In this document: positions 1-5,274 of the stretch, one piece after another
How the letters are laid out: every line of letters starts with the position of its first letter
Numbering within the stretch: position 1 is the stretch's first letter
NCBI GenBank assembly: GCA_002413455.1
Contig: DHXA01000097.1
Location: 1 to 5,274 of the forward strand
Source: Rhodanobacter sp. UBA5168
GTDB taxonomy: Bacteria; Pseudomonadota; Gammaproteobacteria; Xanthomonadales; Rhodanobacteraceae
Length of the DNA: 5,274 bases
Direction of reading: 5' to 3'
The notes under the pieces: model-generated
Told to the model about the DNA's origin: nothing
Seen by the model: the letters and a program-made list of their open reading frames with translations, nothing else
Databases searched by the model: none
Translations under genes and position numbers: made by a program

Positions 1-847
1 TCTTTGGCTGCAGATCGAGGATATAGAACTTGTTGATCCAGGGCGGGATGATCAGCAGCGGGACCTGGTGGACCGAGCTGCTCTGTGGCTCGTACTGGAT
101 TAGTTCGACCAGTTGATTGCGGTAGACCACCTTGCCCGCCGAAAGTGCGAGGTTGCGCCCTGGCGCGAAGGCCGTGGTATCGACCATACTAAGCTTGCCC
201 TGCTGCAGATCCCGCATCAGATTGCGCATTCCGTCAGCTATGCTCGTGCCGCCCGTCTCCAGCGCGCGACGCAGCGCGACGGGGTTCGAGGCGAGATTGA
301 GGGTAGGGCTCATTGCGGCCACGAACTGCCGCAGGTGGAAGGCAAGCCACAGCCGGTCGGCGGGTGGCATGTCCTCGGCCTCGGTCGGAATACGCAGAAG
401 CATTTCAGACGCCAGCGAGTATAGCTCCTTCAGCATATGAAAGACTGGGTTGCCCTGCCATTCCGGTGCTGCGAAGCGTTTGTCTTCGCCCGCCCCCTGC
501 GACGCGGCCGAATGCTCCACACCTAACCAGCGCTGACCGGCCTTGTTCCATATGTCGAGAACGGACTGCGACGCCCGGAGGTTGAACTCGATTGTGCTCG
601 CAATTGCCTGCTCGGGCCGACTCATCACTTGAAGCCAGGCGGTTCGCAGCGCGCGGACGATCTCGGCCCAGTCCAGCGGTATGATCTGACGCAGCGGGTT
701 CGCGTTGAGCGCATCCTCGGCGGCGCGCAGGGTCGGGTCCTTGCTCAGTGCTTCGGAGAGTTGCCCTATACCGCCCTGAAGCGGGTCGCTAGCAATTCGA
801 TCGAGCAACACCTGCCACCAGTTCCAGTTCTCTGCGCTAGCGCCCAT
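1..847 (-). CDS. phaC: Poly(3-hydroxyalkanoate) synthase, class I type, N-terminal part (3' end outside window)
   Basis: PHA synthase polymerises (R)-3-hydroxyacyl-CoA into the storage polyester on the surface of cytoplasmic granules. The 282 codons present match the N-terminal PhaC domain. Residues 124-140 (RFAAPEWQGNPVFHMLK) are the familiar PhaC 'RF..P.W..NPVF..LK' block. Residues 171-200 give FHLRQFVAAMSPTLNLASNP followed by an RRALETGG segment. Residues 262-282 (PLLIIPPWINKFYILDLQP) are the conserved block that precedes the alpha/beta-hydrolase core. The lipase-like box with the catalytic Cys, and the later Asp and His, should lie beyond the left edge, so activity cannot be judged. ATG at 845-847 is the first usable start in this frame; no strong Shine-Dalgarno precedes it. 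The length from this Met to the PPWINK block is already comparable to known class I enzymes. The frame stays open upstream to a TGA at 986-988 but has no ATG, GTG or TTG there. A phaC partner gene such as phaA, phaB or phaP is not visible. Confidence 0.93.
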   Translation of the reverse strand, partial: MGASAENWNWWQVLLDRIASDPLQGGIGQLSEALSKDPTLRAAEDALNANPLRQIIPLDWAEIVRALRTAWLQVMSRPEQAIASTIEFNLRASQSVLDIWNKAGQRWLGVEHSAASQGAGEDKRFAAPEWQGNPVFHMLKELYSLASEMLLRIPTEAEDMPPADRLWLAFHLRQFVAAMSPTLNLASNPVALRRALETGGTSIADGMRNLMRDLQQGKLSMVDTTAFAPGRNLALSAGKVVYRNQLVELIQYEPQSSSVHQVPLLIIPPWINKFYILDLQPK

Positions 848-1272
848 AGAGGTCGCCTGCCGCGCTGCCCACCCAACCCATGACGTCCAGAGGCCAGCGG
901 TGAAGGCGAGGCCCAGCGGCCGGTTCCCACTCCCTGGCCGCCCGCTTCCCCAAACCGGCCTTCGCCCGCTTGCGTGGGCGACGCATCACCCATTTGAAAC
1001 TTCATGCCACTTGTTCGTCCCTATCTGTGCGTCATCAAAGGGATAGCGGGGGTGCTCAAGCACGTGGCGCGGTTGAAACCGTCGCCTCGACGGTGGCGGC
1101 TGTTTGCAATGGCAGCGATACTTTTCGGGTCGCCATCGGATACACCTCTTCACCAGCGTCACTGCGTGCTGGGGCTCTGCACCGAACCGGAAGGCCACCG
1201 CCCCGACAATACTCTGCTATGAGAGTTATCTTCCGCACAGCCCCGTGTTGCGGCTAGCCACGCTGTTCGGGC
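848..1272. other. Intergenic region between phaC and the small hypothetical gene
   Basis: About 425 bases hold no gene I can support. Short open frames on both strands are low-complexity, Arg/Pro/Gly-rich and resemble no known family. The region should carry the promoter and leader of phaC on the minus strand, but I cannot pick out a confident -35/-10 or -24/-12 pair. The two visible items are the perfect hairpin at 1078-1094 and the start-less open extension of the phaC frame (848-985), whose translation includes a hydrophobic, Trp-rich stretch (PLGLAFTAGLWTSWVGWA). Confidence 0.6.
1078..1094. repeat. Short perfect hairpin (7-bp stem, 3-base loop)
   Basis: ACCGTCG (1078-1084) and CGACGGT (1088-1094) are exact reverse complements around the loop CCT. 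Read on the minus strand the stem is followed by TTTC, a very short T-run. A weak terminator for the small gene ending at 1273 is therefore possible, but the stem lies about 180 bases past that stop and the T-run is poor. It could also be a leader structure of phaC or a chance palindrome in GC-rich DNA. Confidence 0.4.
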
Positions 1273-1518
1273 TCATCTGACGTGTTCGAATAGGTCGCGC
1301 CATCGCCCGGCCACGTCGGCGAGACGTCTGCGTCCTTCCCTTTCGGAAAACGAGCCCGACTCACGCACAAGCTCCGCCACGCCCTCATCGTCGAGATCGC
1401 AACCATACCGGATGCCATTGCATAGCGGATAGAACTTACCGGCACGCCGCTCCACGACGGTGTAGCGCTTTCCGTCCGATACAAGCAGGTAATGCTCCCG
1501 CTCGGCGATGATTTTCAT
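1273..1518 (-). CDS. Small hypothetical protein, 81 aa
   Basis: I do not recognise the family. The product begins MKIIAEREHYLLVSDGKRYT and ends in a charged helix-like tail (RRRLADVAGRWRDLFEHVR). The first half reads as short beta strands (YLLVSDGKRYTVVERRAGKFYPL) and the second half as acidic and basic amphipathic helix. There is no signal peptide or membrane segment, so it is probably cytosolic. Two in-frame ATGs lie close together, at 1525-1527 and 1516-1518. A purine-rich GAGGGGG sits directly against the first and about nine bases before the second, so the second start is preferred. The composition looks like real coding sequence rather than a shadow. The gene has the same orientation as phaC but is 425 bases upstream of it, so co-transcription is doubtful. 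The IS lies immediately upstream and may have separated the gene from its original promoter or partner. Confidence 0.65.
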   Translation of the reverse strand: MKIIAEREHYLLVSDGKRYTVVERRAGKFYPLCNGIRYGCDLDDEGVAELVRESGSFSEREGRRRLADVAGRWRDLFEHVR

Positions 1519-1704
1519 CGGTGTCATCCCCCTCTTCGATTAAGAACAGGGGCGATCCCGGCTCTAAATCGATTCGTCGAGACTCTATGTCTCGCCGCCT
1601 GAAATGCGGAAAGCCGAGCTTAGTACCGGTCCGGATAATATCGAAGGCGCTGTCGTTCATTGGCTGGGGAAGAGGCTGTACGCCGCCGTCCGTGCCAATG
1701 ACAG
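1519..1704 (-). other. Leader of the small gene; possible remnant of a gene cut by the IS
   Basis: This stretch carries the Shine-Dalgarno of the small gene. It also holds a minus-strand frame that is open from inside the IS left end (TGA at 1760-1762) down to a stop at 1436-1438. Its translation here includes VIGTDGGVQPLPQPMNDSAF and SRRIDLEPGSPLFLIEEGDD, which look more protein-like than random frames. I cannot assign a family. No Shine-Dalgarno precedes its only internal ATG (1658-1660), and its 3' part overlaps the small gene in another frame. It may be a truncated gene fragment or a chance open frame. Confidence 0.25.
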
Positions 1705-1761
1705 TGAGACACAGACCCCCTTGGAGTTTAGACCCTATGGGGCGGAAGGATGATCTCGCTC

Positions 1762-2232
1762 ATGCCCATGGTTCAGACGCCGAACGGCGATACTGATGAC
1801 GGTGCCGCGATGAACGGAGGCCGTAGGCCGACGGTCGTGGCGGCACCGGTTTCGACTTCGCCTGAGTTGTCAGCACGCCCCCGCCGCCGAACATTCACCG
1901 CGAAAGACAAGCTGCGCATTCTGGCCGATATTGACCGCGCCACTGGTACGGGTGCGACCGGGGCCATTCTGCGCCGCGAAGGACTCTACTCCTCGACCTT
2001 GTCGGATTGGCGCCGTCAGCGCGACACCGGTGCTTTGGGCGCATTGTCTCCCGGCAAGCGCGGTCCGAAGGCCGCCACGCCCAACCCACTGACCACCGAG
2101 GTCATCCTGTTACAGCGTACCAACGCCCGCCTCACCCAGCGTCTGGCTCGAGCCGAGGCGATCATCGACATTCAAAAAAAAGTGGCAGCGTTGCTGGGCA
2201 TGCCGCTGACATCCAAAGACGACGCGCCCTGA
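1762..2232 (+). CDS. IS3-family transposase OrfA (helix-turn-helix protein)
   Basis: OrfA is the DNA-binding regulatory subunit of the IS and supplies the N-terminus of the OrfAB fusion transposase. Of 156 residues, about 40-90 form the helix-turn-helix region (RRRTFTAKDKLRILADIDRA, then GAILRREGLYSSTLSDWRRQ). A basic linker (SPGKRGPKA) follows. Residues 110-145 form a coiled-coil or leucine-zipper segment (LTTEVILLQRTNARLTQRLA ... IIDIQKKVAALLG) that in IS3 elements mediates multimerisation. The frame can also start at ATG 1750 or 1768. GGCGGAAGGA at 1741-1750 touches the 1750 ATG, so the start at 1762, about 11 bases downstream, is preferred. Residues 1-40 are low-complexity and not part of the conserved domain. 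The gene ends in TGA at 2230-2232, after the slippery site. orfB overlaps in the -1 frame. Confidence 0.88.
   Translation: MPMVQTPNGDTDDGAAMNGGRRPTVVAAPVSTSPELSARPRRRTFTAKDKLRILADIDRATGTGATGAILRREGLYSSTLSDWRRQRDTGALGALSPGKRGPKAATPNPLTTEVILLQRTNARLTQRLARAEAIIDIQKKVAALLGMPLTSKDDAP
2175..2181 (+). promoter_or_regulatory. Programmed -1 ribosomal frameshift site (A AAA AAA)
   Basis: Eight consecutive A residues lie at 2174-2181. In the OrfA frame they read CAA AAA AAA, so the heptamer A_AAA_AAA is in the correct phase for tandem -1 slippage. Slippage leads straight into the orfB frame, which is open from 2007 to the stop at 3273-3275. The result is a fusion of about 504 residues (140 from OrfA, then about 364 in the OrfB frame). 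An SD-like GAGG lies at 2155-2158, and a possible 5-bp stem (CAGCG 2186-2190 with CGCTG 2204-2208) lies four bases downstream. Either could stimulate slippage. The A-run position and phase are seen directly; the frameshift is inferred from IS3-family behaviour. Confidence 0.8.
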
Positions 2233-2240
2233 CGGACGCC

Positions 2241-3275
2241 GTGGTGTTACTGGCGCCGCCTCCCGGTCTGACCACCGGTGTCTGCGCCGCGCTTGGGGTA
2301 TCGCGTGCCAGCGTGCACCGGCGGCGCATCCGGTTGATCGCGCCACTACCTGTCGGTCGCGTATGGTCGAGGCCGGCCCGTGCGCTGACTGGTGCGCAGC
2401 AACGGGTGGTGTTGGACCTGCTTCACGCGCCACGTTTCGCGGATCAGGCCCCCGCGGAAATCTACGCCACGCTGCTGGATGACGGCGTCTATCATTGCTC
2501 GATCCGTACGATGTATCGGCTGCTGAGCCAGCACGGCGAAGTTCGCGAACGGCGTCGGCAGTTGCGTCATCCCGTTCACCAGAAACCCGAATTGCTGGCC
2601 GAAATGCCCAACGAGGTCTGGTCGTGGGATATCACCAAACTGATGGGGCCGGCGAAGTGGTCCTATTTCTACCTCTACGTTATCTTGGATATTTTCAGCC
2701 GCCGGGTGGTCGGCTGGCGTGTCGCCGATGCAGAAAGCGCCACGCTGTTTCGGCCGCTGTTCGAGGACGCCATCGCCAAACACAACGTGCCGCGAGGTCA
2801 ACTCACGCTTCACGCCGATCGCGGCGCCCCAATGAAGGCCAAGGCGACCGCGTTTCTGTTGGCCGATCTTGGTGTCACCCGTTCGCACAACCGGCCTCAC
2901 ACGTCCAACGACAACCCGTTCTCCGAGAGCCACTTCAAAACCTTGAAATACCAGCCGAGGTTTCCTCAACGGTTCGGGAGCATTGATGACGCCAGGAACT
3001 TCTGCCGCCGGTTCTTCGATTGGTACAACCAGGACCACCACCATGCCGGGATTGGCCTAATGACGCCGGATCAGGTGCATTTCGGACAGGTGGACGCTGT
3101 TCACGCGGCCCGGCAGGTCGCGCTTGACCGCGCGTTTGCAGCGCACCCCGCGCGGTTCGTTAACCAGGCACCCGTGCCCTTCGCCAAACCTACCGCCGCT
3201 TGGATCAACCGGCCTACGCCGAAAGCCGTCCTGAATGCCGATCTCAGTCATAGCGGGTGGGGACAACTGAACTGA
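2241..3275 (+). CDS. IS3-family transposase OrfB (DDE integrase domain)
   Basis: OrfB carries the catalytic RNase H-like domain that cuts and joins the IS ends through a circular intermediate, working mainly as the OrfAB fusion. Counting from GTG 2241, residues 1-70 are an N-terminal winged-helix or linker region. About 60-100 hold the HTH_21-like segment (FADQAPAEIYATLLDDGVYH). The rve core follows, with D130 in VWSWDITKL, D193 in TLHADRG and E229 in NPFSESHFKTLK. The spacing from D193 to E229 is 35 residues, giving DD(35)E, and the conserved Lys seven residues after Glu is present. The C-terminus has the family's FFDWYNQDHHHAGIGLMTP block followed by a variable tail. No strong independent start is visible. 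GTG 2241 is a placeholder, and real translation probably enters by -1 frameshifting at 2175-2181. No stops or missing catalytic residues were seen, so the enzyme may be active. Confidence 0.9.
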   Translation: MVLLAPPPGLTTGVCAALGVSRASVHRRRIRLIAPLPVGRVWSRPARALTGAQQRVVLDLLHAPRFADQAPAEIYATLLDDGVYHCSIRTMYRLLSQHGEVRERRRQLRHPVHQKPELLAEMPNEVWSWDITKLMGPAKWSYFYLYVILDIFSRRVVGWRVADAESATLFRPLFEDAIAKHNVPRGQLTLHADRGAPMKAKATAFLLADLGVTRSHNRPHTSNDNPFSESHFKTLKYQPRFPQRFGSIDDARNFCRRFFDWYNQDHHHAGIGLMTPDQVHFGQVDAVHAARQVALDRAFAAHPARFVNQAPVPFAKPTAAWINRPTPKAVLNADLSHSGWGQLN

Positions 3276-3343
3276 CGTTCGATCCGGCGGGCGGGCCTGT
3301 CCACGCGATAGATGCCGGAGGACCGCCCTCGTTAAGGGTTATC

Positions 3344-3406
3344 GGACACGCGTGTTCCAGCGTTGCCTCGATCAAGGTGGGGGTGGCTTGATGCTGACGC
3401 GTGTCC
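3344..3406. repeat. Extended imperfect inverted repeat downstream of the monooxygenase gene
   Basis: GGACACGCGT (3344-3353) and ACGCGTGTCC (3397-3406) are exact 10-bp reverse complements. Inside them ATCAAG (3371-3376) pairs with CTTGAT (3387-3392), and further partial pairing (GCGTTGC against GCTGACGC) makes a long imperfect hairpin around a G-rich loop. The left arm is also part of a local palindrome, ACACGCGTGT at 3346-3355. The structure starts 38 bases past the monooxygenase stop codon on the minus strand. It could act as a transcript-end structure, but no T-run follows it. A remnant of a small mobile element or a repeat family member is the alternative. Confidence 0.5.
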
Positions 3407-3443
3407 CCTGCGGGCAGCCTCGTCGAAGAATGTGCTCCTTCGC

Positions 3444-5102
3444 TCACGCCGATTTTGCCATCGACGTCCGCGCGGCGCCCCGTACGAGATCGACGAGATC
3501 AAGCGGATCGGCCGGCTCCGCGTCGCAGCGCCAGGCGACATGCTGGTCCGGGCGCACCAGCACGAGTTTGTGGTGATAGAGCTCCGATGCCTCACGCGAT
3601 CTCACGTCGAGAACGGCAAGCGGAAGGCCGCGCTGTGCAGCCGCCGCCACGATGCCGGCGACATGCGCCGTGGGGTCGAGGCGCAGTAACGTGTAATCCG
3701 GTGCCATCGCGTCGTAGAGCGAGCGCCGCCCTTTGACCCAGACGTGCGGCACGCGGCAGCCGGGCACCGTGGTCGAGGTGAATGTGCCCATCGTATAGGT
3801 GGGCGCCTGCTCCCCATCGTAAGCGATGATCGGCGATCGATCGTAGAAGTAGCCGAAGTTGAGGCCGCCGCAGCATTGCTGCTCCACGTCGAGCGCGTAG
3901 GCGAGTTGTCCGGCAGCGGCGCGCGCGGCCTCGCCGATTGTATCTAGCCGCTCGACTTCCGGCGACAACTCGTTGCGCTGTATCATCACCTGGTATCCGA
4001 TGTCGGAGATGATGCGCGAGGCCTGGTCCGTGATCGGCTGGCGCTCTGCTTCGTAGCTATCGAGAATCTCGGGCGTGGCCCAGCCGTGGAGGACGCCGGC
4101 GAGCTTCCAGGCGAGGTTGGCCGCGTCCGCGATACCGGCACTCATGCCGAAGCCCCCGAGCGGCATCCAAACGTGCGCGGCGTCGCCGCAGATGAACACG
4201 CGCCGGTCGCGAAACTTGCTCGCGACGAGCCGGCGAGCGATCCAATCCTCGCGGGACAAGAGCTCGTACTCAAAGTCAGGCCCGACGCCGAGTATCGAAC
4301 GGATCACCCAGTCGCGGTCAAGGTGATCCAGCCCGGCTTCTCCAGGATAGGAGTAATTCTGTATGTTCCAGGTCTCCCGCCCATCGACAGCCATCGTCAT
4401 GCCGCAGCGGCGCGGATTGAGCGAGAAGTAGGCCCAGGCAGGCTTGCCAGGCAGCAAACTCCTGAGTTGCAGTGCCCGGACGTGGAACGATTGCGCGTAC
4501 TGCAGCACTGGGATGCCGACGAACTCGGAGCCGATCGACTTGCGCACAAAGGAACTCGCCCCGTCGCATCCGACAAGGTAGTCGCACTCAATCGATGAGC
4601 GCGTGCCGGCATCGAGGTCAACGGCGCTCGCGGTCACGCCTTGCTTGCCCTGGGTCAGGTCCGTGATCTCGGTGCGATGCAGGATACGGATGCGCGGCTG
4701 CTCCGCGGCGTGAGCGAACAGCACCGGCTCAAAAAACATCTGATTGCAGCGATGCGTGTGCTCGGGCGTCGGCCAGCCAGTGTCTGGACCGGCTGCGGCA
4801 GGGGTGCCGCGGACGCCGGACGCCGGAATGAGTACGCGGGAGAACTCGAGGCCGGTAACGCTGGTCGCGGAGACGATGTCGTTGGGATAGTCCGCAGGTA
4901 GCCCGATGCCGCGTAGCTTATCGGCCACGCCGAGCCGCCGGAATATCTCCATGGAGCGGGCGCCGATCTGACCACACTTCACGTTCGGTGGGTCATTGCG
5001 AGGGCGGCGCTCGGCGACGACGACATCGATGCCTCGCCACGCCAGATCCATGGCTAGCGTCAACCCCACCGGGCCACTGCCGACGATCAGCACCCTGGGC
5101 AT
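3444..5102 (-). CDS. FAD-dependent aromatic monooxygenase (phenol/MhpA-like hydroxylase), 552 aa
   Basis: This is a group A flavoprotein hydroxylase: it uses NAD(P)H and O2 to add a hydroxyl to an aromatic ring, probably in the cytosol. Residues 4-16 hold the FAD dinucleotide fingerprint G8-S-G10-P-V-G13, and E31 at the end of the second strand should bind the ribose. Residues 173-183 carry the DG motif (DYLVGCDGASS, D180-G181). Residues 302-333 carry the GD motif (VFICGDAAHVWMPLGGFGM, G306-D307) followed by AGIADAANLAWKLAGVL. SYEAERQPITDQ at 349-360 is typical of the family. The C-terminal part from about 440 (VPGCRVPHVWV, then LVRPDQHVAWR) is the thioredoxin-like domain of phenol hydroxylase and MhpA-like enzymes. 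The length matches 3-(3-hydroxyphenyl)propionate hydroxylase (about 550 aa), but substrate identity cannot be read from sequence. Polyketide or other phenolic substrates are equally possible. ATG at 5100-5102 starts just before the first beta strand, as usual. The ribosome site (GAGATTGGTAGC) is weak. No other catabolic genes are visible, so the pathway is unknown. Confidence 0.93.
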   Translation of the reverse strand: MPRVLIVGSGPVGLTLAMDLAWRGIDVVVAERRPRNDPPNVKCGQIGARSMEIFRRLGVADKLRGIGLPADYPNDIVSATSVTGLEFSRVLIPASGVRGTPAAAGPDTGWPTPEHTHRCNQMFFEPVLFAHAAEQPRIRILHRTEITDLTQGKQGVTASAVDLDAGTRSSIECDYLVGCDGASSFVRKSIGSEFVGIPVLQYAQSFHVRALQLRSLLPGKPAWAYFSLNPRRCGMTMAVDGRETWNIQNYSYPGEAGLDHLDRDWVIRSILGVGPDFEYELLSREDWIARRLVASKFRDRRVFICGDAAHVWMPLGGFGMSAGIADAANLAWKLAGVLHGWATPEILDSYEAERQPITDQASRIISDIGYQVMIQRNELSPEVERLDTIGEAARAAAGQLAYALDVEQQCCGGLNFGYFYDRSPIIAYDGEQAPTYTMGTFTSTTVPGCRVPHVWVKGRRSLYDAMAPDYTLLRLDPTAHVAGIVAAAAQRGLPLAVLDVRSREASELYHHKLVLVRPDQHVAWRCDAEPADPLDLVDLVRGAARTSMAKSA

Positions 5103-5250
5103 GCTACCAATCTCGCGCGACGGTATTCGTCAGCTATCCTGCCCTGGAGCGGCCAAACGGTAAAGTTGCCCAAGCGGACGCTGACAGGCAAGGCATAACC
5201 CAAAGCCCGCTGGCAGCCGTCACAGAATCAAGCCTAAATGCCGAACCTCG

Positions 5251-5271
5251 GTGTATCAAAGTCGTTGACAC
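5251..5271. promoter_or_regulatory. Possible operator: weak palindrome upstream of the monooxygenase gene
   Basis: GTGTATCAA (5251-5259) and TTGACAC (5265-5271) pair as GTGT..CAA with TTG..ACAC, with a two-base bulge in the left arm. Aromatic-hydroxylase genes are often controlled by a divergently transcribed regulator, and such a gene would begin beyond the right edge. TTGACA at 5265-5270 also matches a sigma-70 -35 hexamer on the plus strand, pointing out of the window. The short arms and lack of a partner gene make this tentative. Confidence 0.2.
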
Positions 5272-5274
5272 GTT

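Larger units (their letters stand above)
1705..3303 (+). mobile_element. IS3-family insertion sequence, apparently intact coding part
   Basis: The element is identified by its two genes: a helix-turn-helix and leucine-zipper OrfA, and an rve-type DDE transposase OrfB in the -1 frame, joined by a slippery A-run. That is the standard IS3-family plan. The ends are tentative. The left candidate begins TGAGACACAGACCCCC at 1705. The right candidate, read on the minus strand from 3303, begins TGGACAGGCCCGCC. Allowing two small gaps these align over TG..GACA..G.CCC.CC, a weak terminal inverted repeat with the TG...CA ends typical of the family. AGACCC recurs at 1713 and 1730 inside the left end and may be part of a transposase binding site. 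I see no convincing 3-5 bp target duplication. The total of about 1.6 kb is slightly long for an IS3 element, so the true ends could lie some tens of bases elsewhere. Only one copy is in this window. Confidence 0.72.

Noticed and set aside
113..585. Plus-strand open frames opposite phaC
   Set aside because: They are antisense to clear PhaC motifs and show no plausible domain or ribosome site.
1046..1060. Small palindrome GTGCTCAAGCAC as a terminator
   Set aside because: The stem is only four to five base pairs with no following T-run, which is common by chance.
1004..1257. Overlapping short open frames on both strands in the phaC upstream region
   Set aside because: Translations are Arg/Pro/Gly-rich with no recognisable motif or good ribosome site. 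Several frames being open at once is expected in high-GC DNA.
1225..1272. Possible terminator after the small gene (AGCCC ... GGGCT)
   Set aside because: The arms are five bases with a long loop and no T-run, so the evidence is too weak.
2007..2180. ATG at 2007 as the start of orfB
   Set aside because: The stretch 2007-2180 lies inside the coiled-coil part of OrfA and translates in the orfB frame to low-complexity Arg/His/Pro-rich sequence. The frame is open there only by chance, and the protein-like part begins after the slippery site.
2346..3044. Minus-strand open frame of 232 codons inside the transposase gene
   Set aside because: It is the antisense of the orfB catalytic core, whose DD(35)E motifs are clear on the plus strand. 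The antisense translation has no recognisable domain.
4086..4598. Plus-strand open frame of 170 codons opposite the monooxygenase
   Set aside because: It is a shadow of the GC-rich monooxygenase gene. It has no family features, and the minus-strand protein is conserved throughout this stretch.

Overview
This is a GC-rich stretch of bacterial DNA. It holds the first part of a poly(3-hydroxyalkanoate) synthase gene, a small hypothetical gene, an IS3-family insertion sequence and a complete FAD-dependent aromatic monooxygenase gene. The polyester synthase, the high-GC codon use and the general look of the proteins suggest a proteobacterium, most likely an alphaproteobacterium. That placement is an inference from style; there is no rRNA or other marker to confirm it.

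Layout, left to right. (1) Bases 1-847, minus strand: the N-terminal 282 codons of a PhaC-type PHA synthase, which runs off the left edge before its catalytic cysteine. (2) About 848-1272: no convincing gene. It must carry the upstream signals of phaC, and it contains a perfect 7-bp hairpin and an open but start-less extension of the phaC frame. (3) 1273-1518, minus strand: an 81-residue unrecognised protein with a good ribosome binding site. (4) About 1519-1704: leader of the small gene, with an open minus-strand frame that may be a gene remnant. (5) About 1705-3303, plus strand: an IS3-family element with orfA and orfB in the usual 0/-1 arrangement, an A-run slippery site near the end of orfA, and an intact DD(35)E catalytic triad. 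(6) About 3304-3443: a spacer with an extended imperfect inverted repeat just past the monooxygenase stop. (7) 3444-5102, minus strand: a full-length 552-aa flavoprotein monooxygenase of the phenol/MhpA-like group. (8) 5103-5274: its upstream region, with a weak palindrome near the right edge.

The genes do not form an evident shared pathway. The PHA synthase makes a carbon-storage polymer. The monooxygenase probably hydroxylates an aromatic compound. The insertion sequence lies between them and may have joined or separated formerly unrelated neighbours. All host genes lie on the minus strand and the IS genes on the plus strand. I found no CRISPR array, tRNA, rRNA or clearly new defence or mobile system. 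The most useful items for follow-up are the programmed frameshift in the IS, the exact IS ends, the phaC start and the inverted repeat at 3344-3406.
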